Position numbers and translations under genes: made by a program. Of a DNA stretch of 64,000 bases, positions 18,338-27,168 are shown piece by piece. The notes below the pieces were generated by a model. The model did no database searches. It had not been told where the DNA came from and saw only the letters and a program-made list of their open reading frames with translations. This DNA comes from Idiomarina sp. PL1-037 (GTDB taxonomy: Bacteria > Pseudomonadota > Gammaproteobacteria > Enterobacterales > Alteromonadaceae). Where the stretch lies: the NCBI RefSeq assembly GCF_034422975.1, contig NZ_CP139873.1, forward strand, positions 1,240,001-1,304,000, in the 5' to 3' direction. Position 1 is the stretch's first letter, and each line of letters starts with the position of its first letter.

Positions 18338-20050
18338 ATGAGTGATTACGAAATACGTCGTTATCAAGTCGTTGACGATGACTTTTTGCCGCAACAAATG
18401 CCACCTTTGTTGCGGCAAATTTATGCCCGCCGGGGTGTCCGTCATGCTGACAAATTATCTTTGAAAGCCTCCGGGTTACTGCATTTTTCCTCGTTAAGAG
18501 ACATCGGTAAAGCCGTTGAACTGCTGCAAAATGCGTTAAAAAACCAAGAAAAGGTTTGTATTTGCGGCGACTTTGATGCCGATGGCGCGACCAGCTCAGC
18601 ATTAATGGTGTCGGCCTTGCAAGCCTTGGGTCTGCAGCAAGTGGGCTACCGTGTACCGAATCGAATGACTGACGGCTATGGCTTGTCTGTTGCCATGGTA
18701 GAACAACTGGCTGTAGAGAATGTGCAGTTAATTGTAACTGTCGATAACGGTATTGCAGCGCATGAAGCTATTGCACTTGCTCGTGAAAAGGGCATACAGG
18801 TGCTGGTTACCGACCACCATTTACCGCCTGAAGAACTGCCTCCGGCTAATGCAACAGTGAACCCGAATCAGCATGGCTGTGAGTTTCCCAGCAAAAATTT
18901 AGCGGGCGTGGGAGTGGCGTTTTATGTCCTGCTGGCGTTGCGTTCAGCGCTACGTGATGAAGGTGTTGAGCCATTACCTAACCTGGCTGACTGGCTGGAT
19001 CTCGTTGCTCTTGGCACTGTCGCGGATGTTGTACCGCTGGATTATAACAACCGCGTATTGGTGCAACAGGGGATAGCCCGTATTCGTAAAGGTATGAGCC
19101 GCCCCGGAATTAAAGCGTTGCTGGAAGTTGCGAACCGTGATGCCAGTCAGCTGGCCGCCAGTGACTTAGGGTTTGCTCTGGGTCCGCGAATTAATGCAGC
19201 AGGGCGCTTAGACGATATTGGACTGGGAATAGAATGCTTATTAGCGGGCGAGTCCCGGGCGCAGCAGTTAGCGCAGCAGCTTAACGATTTAAACCAGCAG
19301 CGTAAATCGATTGAATCTGAAATGCGCGAGCATGCCGAGAGCGCTATCGCGAAGCTGCGTTTTGATCAGGGGCAGGTGCCTGATTTAGTTACCTTGTATC
19401 AGCCCGACTGGCATGCCGGTGTTATTGGTATTGTCGCGGGAAGAGTAAAAGAACAGGTGAACCGTCCGGTTATTGCGTTAGCCAACGATGATGATGAATT
19501 CCTAAAAGGCTCCGCACGTTCGGTTAGCGGTCTGCATATGAGAGACTTATTGGAACGTGTTCATAGTCTGCAGCCGGGAATCATGGAACGTTTCGGTGGA
19601 CATGCTATGGCCGCCGGCTTAACCATGAAGAAAGTGAATCTGACTCGCTTTTCCGAACTGGCTGAACAAGTGGCGGCGGAGTGGCTGTCAGAAGAACAGA
19701 AGCAACGTGTATTCTGGTCTGATGGCGAACTCACAACACTGCAACTTTCTCAGGACAGTGTGAATATGCTGCAAAGTGCAGGCCCCTGGGGACAACAGTT
19801 TCCAGAACCGATGTTTGACGGCCAGTTTGAGCTGGTGGATCAGCGTATTGTCGGAGAGCGACATCTAAAATTGGTGGTGCGTCATCCGCAAGGCGAGTTA
19901 TTAGATGCGATTGCCTTTAACGTTGATACACAACAATGGCCGGCGCGAGAGAGCTCGGTTGTTGAACTTTTATACAAGCCACAACTTAATCACTTCCGCG
20001 GACGCACAAACGTTCAGTTGTTGGTGGAGCAAATACGCGCAATACGTTAA
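18338..20050 (+). CDS. recJ: Single-stranded-DNA-specific exonuclease RecJ
   Basis: 5'-3' exonuclease for RecF-pathway recombination, mismatch repair and base-excision repair. DHH-family motifs are visible: CGDFDADGATSS (motif I), VTVDNG, VTDHHLPP (motif III, DHH) and the DHHA1 domain with GSARSV and ERFGGHAMAAGL. C-terminal OB-like domain closes the 570 residues. Directly coupled to dsbC and followed by prfB. Confidence 0.95.
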   Translation: MSDYEIRRYQVVDDDFLPQQMPPLLRQIYARRGVRHADKLSLKASGLLHFSSLRDIGKAVELLQNALKNQEKVCICGDFDADGATSSALMVSALQALGLQQVGYRVPNRMTDGYGLSVAMVEQLAVENVQLIVTVDNGIAAHEAIALAREKGIQVLVTDHHLPPEELPPANATVNPNQHGCEFPSKNLAGVGVAFYVLLALRSALRDEGVEPLPNLADWLDLVALGTVADVVPLDYNNRVLVQQGIARIRKGMSRPGIKALLEVANRDASQLAASDLGFALGPRINAAGRLDDIGLGIECLLAGESRAQQLAQQLNDLNQQRKSIESEMREHAESAIAKLRFDQGQVPDLVTLYQPDWHAGVIGIVAGRVKEQVNRPVIALANDDDEFLKGSARSVSGLHMRDLLERVHSLQPGIMERFGGHAMAAGLTMKKVNLTRFSELAEQVAAEWLSEEQKQRVFWSDGELTTLQLSQDSVNMLQSAGPWGQQFPEPMFDGQFELVDQRIVGERHLKLVVRHPQGELLDAIAFNVDTQQWPARESSVVELLYKPQLNHFRGRTNVQLLVEQIRAIR

Positions 20051-20089
20051 ACTACGCCCCTTTTAGAATTAACAGAATTAGGTAGTCGC

Positions 20090-21188
20090 ATGTTTGAAAC
20101 TAACGCAACCTACAACAACATTAAAGAAATGCGTGAGCGTAGTAATTCGCTTAGGGGGTATCTTTGACTACGATGCTAAGTTAGAGCGTCTGGAAGAAGT
20201 TACCCGTGAGATGGAACAGCCCAATGTGTGGGATGATCCACCCAAGGCACAAGCCTTAGGTAAAGAGCGTGCGGCGTTAGAGCAAGTTGTACAAACCCTG
20301 GATAAACTTCAGCAGGGGCTCGACGATGTCGAGGGTCTGGTTGATCTTGCGGTAGAAGCAGAAGACGAAGACACCTTTAACGAAGCTCATGAAGAACTGT
20401 CCGGTCTAGTAAAACAACTGGAGGCGTTAGAGTTTCGTCGTATGTTCTCAAAAGATAACGACTCGGCAGACTGCTACCTGGATATTCAGTCAGGCTCTGG
20501 CGGAACCGAAGCTCAGGACTGGGCTAACATGCTGCTGCGCATGTACTTGCGCTGGGCAGAGGCGCATGACTTTAAAGCGGAAATTACTGAGCTGTCAGAG
20601 GGCGATGTCGCGGGTATAAAATCGGCCACCGTTCGTGTCGTTGGCGAATACACTTACGGCTGGCTTCGCACCGAAACCGGTGTGCATCGTTTAGTGCGTA
20701 AATCACCCTTCGACTCAGGTAATCGCCGCCATACCTCATTCGCCTCGGTATTTGTTTACCCGGAAGTAGACGACGATATCGATATTGAGATTGATCCGTC
20801 CGACCTGCGGGTGGATACCTATCGTGCCTCTGGCGCGGGCGGTCAGCACGTTAACCGTACTGATTCCGCCGTTCGTTTAACGCACGAACCAACAGGCATT
20901 GTGGTGCAATGTCAGAGTGACCGGTCGCAGCACAAGAACCGCGATTCAGCAATGAAACAGCTGAAAGCGAAATTGTATGAATTTGAATTACAGAAACAGA
21001 ACGAAGAGAAACAGGCATTAGAAGACTCAAAAGCTGATATCGGCTGGGGCAGTCAAATTCGCTCTTATGTTCTGGACGATGCGCGTATCAAAGATTTACG
21101 TACGGGTATCGAGAACCGTAATACTCAGGCTGTGCTTGATGGCGCACTTGACCCATTTATTGAAGCCAGCTTAAAAAGCGGGCTGTAA
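20090..21188 (+). CDS. prfB: Peptide chain release factor 2, with programmed +1 frameshift
   Basis: Recognises UGA and UAA and triggers peptide release through the GGQ loop (SGAGGQHVN). The true start is ATG 20090; 25 codons on, an in-frame TGA (20165-20167) is bypassed by skipping one T, giving ...GYL-DYDAKLERL and 365 residues, the same as E. coli. The long open frame in the second phase therefore does not begin at any AUG of its own. Low RF2 favours frameshifting, so RF2 controls its own level. lysS follows after 36 bases as in E. coli. Confidence 0.97.
20153..20168 (+). promoter_or_regulatory. prfB +1 frameshift signal
   Basis: Shine-Dalgarno-like AGGGGG (20153-20158) stands three bases before the slippery CTT TGA C (20162-20168). 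This is the canonical RF2 autoregulation site; the ribosome slips from CTT to TTT and decodes GAC next. Confidence 0.95.
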
Positions 21189-21224
21189 GTTTAATTTAAG
21201 TATCCCGACAGAGGAAAATCGATA

Positions 21225-22736
21225 ATGACTGATAAATCGCAGGCACCTGAAGTAGACGTAAACGAACAGATCGCGCAGCGAAAGGCGAAACTGTCGGCGC
21301 TTCGCGATAAGGGTATCGCATTCCCGAACGATTTCCGTCGGGATTCTTTAGCTGCCGATTTGCACGCTGAATACGATGATGTGAGCAAAGAGGATCTGGC
21401 TGAAAAGGGCATTCGCGTGAAAGTGGCCGGTCGTATGATGACCCGTCGTATTATGGGGAAAGCGAGTTTCGCAACGGTTCAGGATATGAGCGGCAAAATT
21501 CAACTGTATGTTGCCCGCGACAATCTGCCCGAAGGTTATTACAACACTGAATTTAAAAAGTGGGATTTAGGCGATATTGTCGGCGCCTCTGGTACCTTGT
21601 TTATTACCGGAACCGGTGAGTTAAGCGTGCAAGTTGACGAAGTACGTTTGCTGACTAAAGCGCTGCGCCCGTTGCCCGATAAATTCCATGGCCTGTCAGA
21701 TCAGGAAATGCGCTATCGTCAGCGTTATTTAGATTTGATTACCAACGAAGAGTCCCGCAGTACTTTCGTGGCCCGCTCTAAAATTATTGACTATATTCGT
21801 CGCTTTTTAAGCGATCGCCAGTTTCTGGAAGTTGAAACACCGATGATGCAGGCTATTCCCGGTGGTGCAGCAGCTCGTCCTTTCAGTACGCACCATAACG
21901 CCCTGGATATGGAGCTGTTTTTACGTATTGCACCAGAACTTTACCTGAAACGTTTAGTCGTTGGTGGTTTTGAAAAGGTGTTTGAAATTAATCGTAATTT
22001 CCGTAATGAAGGTCTTTCAACGCGCCACAACCCTGAGTTCACTATGCTGGAGTTCTATTGGGCGTACGCGGATTATCACGACTTAATGGACTTAACTGAG
22101 CAAATGTTACGCGGTGCGGCTGAGTCGGTGTTAGGTTCTGCTCAGTTTACCAGCCAAGGCGTGGATTATGATTTTGGTAAGGCGTTTGAGCGCATGACAG
22201 TGCTTGAAGCTATTATCAAATACATGCCGGAAGTGAGCCTTGAGCAGCTTAATGATATGAATCGTGCTACTGAAATTGCAGAGCAGGTTGGTGTGAGCGT
22301 TAAGCCGTCGTGGGGCTTAGGCAAAGTTCAAATCGAAATTTTTGAAACAGTTGCCGAGCATCGTCTGATTCAGCCTACGTTCATTACAGCGTATCCGGCT
22401 GAAGTGTCACCGTTGGCACGTCGTCACGACGATAATCCGTTTGTGACTGACCGTTTTGAATTCTTTGCCGGTGGCCGTGAACTAGCTAATGGTTTCTCAG
22501 AGTTGAACGACGCTGAAGATCAGGCTGAACGTTTCCGCGAGCAGGTTGAGCAGAAAGAAGCGGGTGATGACGAAGCCATGTTCTATGACGAAGATTACGT
22601 TACCGCACTGGAGCACGGCATGCCGCCAACAGCTGGTCAGGGTATTGGTATTGACCGTCTGGTTATGCTGCTAACGGATTCTGCGTCTATTCGCGACGTA
22701 TTATTGTTCCCACACATGCGCCCAAAAGCGGATTAA
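21225..22736 (+). CDS. lysS: Lysyl-tRNA synthetase, class II
   Basis: Charges tRNA-Lys. An N-terminal OB-fold (residues 60-150, VAGRMMTRRIMGKASFATVQD) precedes the class II core: motif 1 around FLEVETPMMQAIPGGAAARPF, motif 2 FRNEGLSTRHNPEFTMLE and motif 3 GIGIDRLVMLLT. 503 residues. GAGGAAAA precedes the ATG. It ends the dsbC-lysS run and faces slyD across a shared terminator. Confidence 0.97.
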   Translation: MTDKSQAPEVDVNEQIAQRKAKLSALRDKGIAFPNDFRRDSLAADLHAEYDDVSKEDLAEKGIRVKVAGRMMTRRIMGKASFATVQDMSGKIQLYVARDNLPEGYYNTEFKKWDLGDIVGASGTLFITGTGELSVQVDEVRLLTKALRPLPDKFHGLSDQEMRYRQRYLDLITNEESRSTFVARSKIIDYIRRFLSDRQFLEVETPMMQAIPGGAAARPFSTHHNALDMELFLRIAPELYLKRLVVGGFEKVFEINRNFRNEGLSTRHNPEFTMLEFYWAYADYHDLMDLTEQMLRGAAESVLGSAQFTSQGVDYDFGKAFERMTVLEAIIKYMPEVSLEQLNDMNRATEIAEQVGVSVKPSWGLGKVQIEIFETVAEHRLIQPTFITAYPAEVSPLARRHDDNPFVTDRFEFFAGGRELANGFSELNDAEDQAERFREQVEQKEAGDDEAMFYDEDYVTALEHGMPPTAGQGIGIDRLVMLLTDSASIRDVLLFPHMRPKAD

Positions 22737-22751
22737 TTACCATTATGAAAC

Positions 22752-22782
22752 AAAAAACCCGGCTAATTAGCCGGGTTTTTTT
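22752..22782. terminator. Bidirectional intrinsic terminator between lysS and slyD
   Basis: The perfect 18-base palindrome CCCGGCTAATTAGCCGGG is flanked by six A on the left and seven T on the right, so it can terminate both the lysS transcript and the convergent slyD-ygfZ transcript. Confidence 0.92.
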
Positions 22783-22796
22783 ATCAAAAACAGCGC

Positions 22797-23279
22797 TTAG
22801 TGATCTTCGCCGTCAGTGTGAACGTGACCGTGCTCAAGTTCTTGCTCAGTCGCGTCACGAACTTCAATAACTTCTACGTCAAAGTTCAGGTTAACACCGG
22901 CTAATGGGTGGTTACCGTCAACAGTTACTTCGTCGTCTTTTACTTCAACGATAACAACAGACTGCTCGCCTTGATCCGTGCTGGCGCGGAACTGCATGCC
23001 AGGCTGTACTTCGTTTTCGCCGAATAGGTTACGTGGTACAGTCTGGATTAAGCCGTCATGACGTTCGCCATAAGCTTCTTCTGGCTTAACTTCTGCAGTG
23101 AAGCTATCGCCAACGGTTTTGCCTTCCAGTGCATTTTCCAGACCAGGAATCAGCATGCCACGACCGTGGATGAAGTTCAGTGGGCTGCCGTCTTTTGACT
23201 GGTCAAGGGTCTGGCCATCTTCCGTTTTAACGGCATAGTTGATAGCCACGACTTTGTTTGGTGCAATGGTTTCGCTCAT
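22797..23279 (-). CDS. slyD: FKBP-type peptidyl-prolyl isomerase, SlyD-like
   Basis: Cytosolic prolyl isomerase and chaperone. FKBP half-domains (residues 8-70 and 120-150) flank the inserted IF domain with PEEAYGERHDGLIQTVPR, typical of SlyD/FkpB proteins. The C-terminus is short with a few His (EHGHVHTDGEDH), not the long metal-binding tail of E. coli SlyD, so a nickel-storage role is less certain. 160 residues. It starts 4 bases after the ygfZ stop and is probably cotranscribed with it. Confidence 0.88.
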   Translation of the reverse strand: MSETIAPNKVVAINYAVKTEDGQTLDQSKDGSPLNFIHGRGMLIPGLENALEGKTVGDSFTAEVKPEEAYGERHDGLIQTVPRNLFGENEVQPGMQFRASTDQGEQSVVIVEVKDDEVTVDGNHPLAGVNLNFDVEVIEVRDATEQELEHGHVHTDGEDH

Positions 23280-23283
23280 AAAT

Positions 23284-24177
23284 TTAACCTAATTGATAAG
23301 GCAGTGAGTGTATTTCCAGGAAACTTGCGTCGTCATCCCGAACCCGTATAGCCGTGTCAGTGCCTATGTCACTGGGTAAAACAGCTAACAAGTCCACTTG
23401 GGTGTCGGTGCGGTTCACTGCCATAATGACCGTACCTGCACGACGCCAGTTATCGCCAATGGCTTTTTCTAATTGCGTACCAGCAGTAACTTGAGCCGTT
23501 ACTTTACCGGATAAGCGAAAAAGCGCCCGTTTCTGTTTGCCCAAATACTTCATCCGGGCAATAGTCTCCTGGCCGATATAACATCCTTTGTCAAAACTGA
23601 TTCCATCCCACGCCTGCAAATTCATCATTTGCGGGACAAATGCCTGGATGTTCTCAGACGTAAGTTGTGGACGAACCCGTTCAATTTCCAACGCATCCCA
23701 GTAGGGTTGCGGATAATCCGTAGAAATTGGTTGTTGGCTAAGTAACATATATTGGTCGGGACTGGTCCCAACCTGTATTACCCGGCCATCAAATTCTGCT
23801 GCCACGCTGGCTGCTTTACTACCGAAAACACCGGCTATGCTCCAGTCGTCGCTTACATCTTCAATACTGACTTTGCTAAAGACTCCAAACTTCTTTAATT
23901 GCGCTAAAGAGCCTTCGATGGCGCTGCGATGCATCACTAAAAAAACGGTGTCGTCTTCGCGATAAGTCCAGAAGATGCTAAATGCTTTTCCGGTTTGATC
24001 GCAATGTGCGCCATATAAGCAATTATTCTGGTCGAGTTTGCGTAAATCACATGTCAGCTGACCCTGTAAAAAACTGTCAGCATCTTCGCCAGAAACCGAG
24101 AGGATACCATAGTCCGTCAGTTGAACGGAAAGGTGATCCTGATTTGCGTCAGTAAAATGCTGTGTTAACTCAACCAC
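23284..24177 (-). CDS. ygfZ: Folate-binding Fe-S maintenance protein YgfZ
   Basis: GcvT-like folate-binding protein that supports certain Fe-S enzymes, including MiaB-type tRNA modification. The diagnostic K-G-C-Y-I-G-Q-E with essential Cys199 is present, along with the N-terminal SGEDADSFLQGQLTCDL. 297 residues, slightly shorter than E. coli. Divergent from sdhE with 79 bases between, an arrangement shared with E. coli. Confidence 0.93.
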   Translation of the reverse strand: MVELTQHFTDANQDHLSVQLTDYGILSVSGEDADSFLQGQLTCDLRKLDQNNCLYGAHCDQTGKAFSIFWTYREDDTVFLVMHRSAIEGSLAQLKKFGVFSKVSIEDVSDDWSIAGVFGSKAASVAAEFDGRVIQVGTSPDQYMLLSQQPISTDYPQPYWDALEIERVRPQLTSENIQAFVPQMMNLQAWDGISFDKGCYIGQETIARMKYLGKQKRALFRLSGKVTAQVTAGTQLEKAIGDNWRRAGTVIMAVNRTDTQVDLLAVLPSDIGTDTAIRVRDDDASFLEIHSLPYQLG

Positions 24178-24256
24178 AATGACTCCTTATTAAATGGCTT
24201 ACGTGGTATATTAGGGCACATTATCGAATTACAAGGGCAATTGCTGCGGAGATTTT

Positions 24257-24529
24257 ATGTTGCCGTTAAAACAGTCGGAAGAAGCACTTAAAGATAAGCG
24301 TCGTTTACGTTGGGCGTGCCGCCGCGGGATGCTGGAGTTGGATGTATTGTTTGAGCCTTTTGTTGATCAGGCTTATGACGAACTGACTGAAGAGCAAAAA
24401 GCTGTCTTTCGTCGTCTGGTTACCTGCGATGACCCGGATCTTTTTGCCTGGTTTATGGGTCACCAAAAGTGCGAAGACGAAGAACTGGCCGAAATGATTC
24501 AGTTTATGTTGTCGCGCGTTAAGGTATAG
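24257..24529 (+). CDS. sdhE: Succinate dehydrogenase flavinylation factor SdhE
   Basis: Small helical protein that helps attach FAD covalently to SdhA and FrdA. The signature RRGMLELD is complete (CRRGMLELDVLFEPF), and the CDDPDLFAWFMG block follows. 90 residues, normal. Its stop codon lies inside a 20-bp tandem repeat that separates it from the shortened ygfX. Confidence 0.94.
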   Translation: MLPLKQSEEALKDKRRLRWACRRGMLELDVLFEPFVDQAYDELTEEQKAVFRRLVTCDDPDLFAWFMGHQKCEDEELAEMIQFMLSRVKV

Positions 24530-24558
24530 ACCCGCGCGTTAAGGTATAGACCCGCGCG
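24513..24558. repeat. 20-bp tandem repeat at the sdhE/ygfX junction
   Basis: The unit CGCGCGTTAAGGTATAGACC occurs exactly twice (24513-24532 and 24533-24552), followed by a 6-base partial third copy. The first copy contains the last codons and TAG of sdhE; the second runs up to the GTG of ygfX. Confidence 0.95.
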
Positions 24559-24828
24559 GTGAACCCTGACAGTTATTTCCACTTAAAGCGACCGATGCGC
24601 GTGTTGTCGGCGTCGGCCTGCGGGCGTTACTGGTGGTGGCAGAGTGAGCGCTGTCAATTATTCAGTAAGGCACTGGTCGTAGGCGGTATGTTGGTTTTAC
24701 TGCCGCTTGCCTATAAAACAGAAAAAGGTCAGGAAAAGCGGCGCTGGCTTCGGGTTTGGTGGTTTCAGTTGTCAAAGGCGCAGCAGATAAAACTGCGGCG
24801 CCAGTTACAACATCTGTCAGAGCCCTAA
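24559..24828 (+). CDS. ygfX: YgfX-like protein, apparently lacking its N-terminal part
   Basis: YgfX (CptA) is an inner-membrane partner of SdhE, usually about 135 residues with two N-terminal membrane helices followed by a basic cytosolic part. The 89 residues here match only the latter half: GRYWWWQSERCQLFSKALVVGGMLVLLPL corresponds to the stretch after the helices, ending KLRRQLQHL like the family. The first helices are missing, and the GTG start lies right at a tandem repeat. It could be a decaying remnant or a short functional form. Its end overlaps nadB by 4 bases. Confidence 0.6.
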   Translation: MNPDSYFHLKRPMRVLSASACGRYWWWQSERCQLFSKALVVGGMLVLLPLAYKTEKGQEKRRWLRVWWFQLSKAQQIKLRRQLQHLSEP

Positions 24829-26426
24829 CTTTTAGGTGTCAGCACCGTAGGCTGAGTATCCGGCAAGGTGTCAGGGTAGTCCAGAGTATAGTGTAAGCCG
24901 CGACTTTCTTTACGACTAATAGCGCTGCGTACAATAAGCTCCGATACCTGCACTAAGTTACGTAACTCCAGTAAATTATTACTCACACGGAAGTTCGAGT
25001 AATATTCGTGAATTTCACGCTGTAACAACTGAATTCGGTGAAGTGCCCGTTCCAGACGCTTGGTGGTACGAACAATGCCAACGTAGTCCCACATAAACAG
25101 TCGTAGCTCATGCCAGTTATGCTGAATAATAACTTCCTCATCGGAATTGCCTACCTGACTCTCGTCCCAACCGGGAATATGGTTTAAGGCTTGTTGATGT
25201 GGGCGCTTAGATAAAATATCTTTAGCTGCCGCACGGGCGAAAACCAGACATTCAAGCAGGGAGTTGCTAGCCATGCGATTGGCTCCGTGCAGACCTGTGC
25301 AGGCAACCTCACCAACGGCATACAAGTTGGGTAAATCGGTCGCAGCGTTCATATCGGTTTTAACACCACCACAGGTATAGTGAGCCGCAGGAACAACCGG
25401 CATCGGCTGTTTGCTGATATCAATACCCAGCGACAAGCATTTTTCCATAATGGTAGGGAAGTGATGCTGAATGAAGTCTTTCGGTTTATGAGAAATATCC
25501 AGATACATGCAGTCGGCACCCAGTCGCTTCATCTCAAAGTCGATAGCGCGGGCAACGACGTCGCGTGGCGCCAACTCAGCAGACTCATGAAAGTCCGGCA
25601 TAAAACGAGTACCGTCCGGCCGCTTCAGCAAAGCACCTTCACCACGCAAGGCTTCGCTTAATAGAAAGCTCTGAGCATTGGGATGAAATAAACAGGTTGG
25701 ATGGAATTGATTAAACTCCATATTGGCAACACTACAGCCTGCACGCCAGGCCATGGCAATACCGTCGCCGCTGGCAATATCCGGGTTACTGGTATACTGA
25801 TATACCTTACTTGCGCCGCCCGTTGCCAGTACCACGCAACCTGCGGCAACGGTTTCCACTTGTTCTTTCTGACGACTCCAGACATAAGCCCCATAACAAC
25901 CATCTGGTTTACCGATACGTGACCCCGTGATCAAATCGACCGCGTTGTATCGCTCCAGCACCTGAATATTAGGATGCTCCATCACTTTTTTCTGCAATGT
26001 CGTCTGTACCGCCTTGCCGGTGGCATCTGCTGCGTGCAGAATTCGGCGGTGACTGTGACCGCCTTCACGGTTCAAGTGGTACGTCGGGTTGCTGTCTTTA
26101 GATTCAACTTGATCAAAGCCCACTCCGGCATCAATCAGCCATTGCAGGCTTGCACGCGCGTTTTCTGTGGTAAACTTAACGGCTTCGGGATCGCAAAGGC
26201 CGGCACCGGCAATTAAGGTATCCTCGATGTGACTCTCAATACTGTCGTTTTCGTCGAATACTGCGGCTATGCCGCCTTGCGCATAAAAGGTTGAGCCTTC
26301 TGTCAGCGGACCTTTACTCAGTACCGTAACGTTCAAGTTGTCGGCCAACTGTAAAGCGGTAGTTAATCCCGCGGCTCCCGAACCAATAATCAGTACATCG
26401 CATTGATAATTTGCAACAGGTTCCAT
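24825..26426 (-). CDS. nadB: L-aspartate oxidase
   Basis: FAD enzyme making iminoaspartate for de novo NAD synthesis with NadA. The FAD-binding GSGAAGLTTALQLA is at residues 14-27, followed by STFYAQGGIAAV, the substrate-site region GGHSHRRILHAADATG and CGGVKTDMNAATDLPNLYAVGE. 533 residues. It is a member of the succinate dehydrogenase flavoprotein family, but GGHSHRR and the linkage to rpoE, as in E. coli, identify NadB. It diverges from rpoE. Confidence 0.96.
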   Translation of the reverse strand: MEPVANYQCDVLIIGSGAAGLTTALQLADNLNVTVLSKGPLTEGSTFYAQGGIAAVFDENDSIESHIEDTLIAGAGLCDPEAVKFTTENARASLQWLIDAGVGFDQVESKDSNPTYHLNREGGHSHRRILHAADATGKAVQTTLQKKVMEHPNIQVLERYNAVDLITGSRIGKPDGCYGAYVWSRQKEQVETVAAGCVVLATGGASKVYQYTSNPDIASGDGIAMAWRAGCSVANMEFNQFHPTCLFHPNAQSFLLSEALRGEGALLKRPDGTRFMPDFHESAELAPRDVVARAIDFEMKRLGADCMYLDISHKPKDFIQHHFPTIMEKCLSLGIDISKQPMPVVPAAHYTCGGVKTDMNAATDLPNLYAVGEVACTGLHGANRMASNSLLECLVFARAAAKDILSKRPHQQALNHIPGWDESQVGNSDEEVIIQHNWHELRLFMWDYVGIVRTTKRLERALHRIQLLQREIHEYYSNFRVSNNLLELRNLVQVSELIVRSAISRKESRGLHYTLDYPDTLPDTQPTVLTPKS

Positions 26427-26479
26427 AAAGTACTCAATGTGAATTTTGAACGATTTTACGCATTTGGCGATATTTTTGC

Positions 26480-26506
26480 GAACTTTTTACATGCGGCTCT
26501 GTCACA
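26480..26506 (+). promoter_or_regulatory. Sigma-E-like promoter of rpoE
   Basis: GAACTT (26480-26485), 16 bases, then TCACA (26502-26506). This resembles the sigma-E consensus GGAACTT-N16-TCnnA and lies 66 bases before the rpoE ATG, where an autoregulatory promoter is expected. The -10 part is the weaker match. Confidence 0.5.
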
Positions 26507-26571
26507 GTCAGTAAGAAACAGGACGGGCCGCCAGTTCCAGCAGTTCCTGGGTTAAGGGAGAACAGGCTCGG

Positions 26572-27150
26572 ATGAGCGAACAGGTGAGTGACCAACAGCT
26601 GGTCGAAAGAGTACAACAAGGTGATAACCGGGCTTTTGATCTGCTGGTAAAAAAGTATCAGCACAAAGTCATGAGTTTGATATCGCGTTATGTCAAACAA
26701 CAAGGTGACGTAGCTGATGTTGCACAGGAAGCGTTTATAAAAGCGTATCGGGCGTTACCGAACTTCCGTGGTGATAGTGCCTTCTATACCTGGCTGTACC
26801 GAATTGCGGTTAATACGGCGAAGAACTATTTAGTTTCGCAAGGTAGAAAGCCGCCCGCATCTGATATTGATGCAGAAGACGCTGAGTTTTATGAGGGAGC
26901 GGGTGCGCTAAGAGACAGCGCCTCTCCGGAAAAACAAATGCTCTCTGATGAGATTCGAGATGTGGTGTTAAAAACAATTGATGAGTTGCCGGATGATTTA
27001 CGTCGGGCAATTACATTAAGGGAAATTGAAGGTCTCGGTTACGAGGAAATTGCGCTAGAAATGGACTGTCCTATAGGTACTGTCCGCTCTCGCATCTTTC
27101 GCGCTCGGGAAGCAATAGATAATCAACTCCGACCGTTGCTGGAACGGTAA
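26572..27150 (+). CDS. rpoE: RNA polymerase sigma-E factor
   Basis: ECF sigma factor for envelope stress. Region 2 includes DLLVKKYQHKVMSLISRYV and DVAQEAFIKAYRALPNFRGDSAFYTWLYRIAVNTAKN; region 4 holds REIEGLGYEEIALEMDCPIGTVRSRIFRAREAI. 192 residues, nearly identical in layout to E. coli RpoE. Followed by its anti-sigma system rseA-rseB-rseC. Its regulon classically includes bamA and skp, found at 4.8-7.8 kb here. Confidence 0.97.
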   Translation: MSEQVSDQQLVERVQQGDNRAFDLLVKKYQHKVMSLISRYVKQQGDVADVAQEAFIKAYRALPNFRGDSAFYTWLYRIAVNTAKNYLVSQGRKPPASDIDAEDAEFYEGAGALRDSASPEKQMLSDEIRDVVLKTIDELPDDLRRAITLREIEGLGYEEIALEMDCPIGTVRSRIFRAREAIDNQLRPLLER

Positions 27151-27168
27151 ACTAACAGAGGGGCATCT

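Noticed and set aside
24513..24558. Possible CRISPR array start
   Set aside because: Units are directly adjacent with no spacers and only 2.3 copies.
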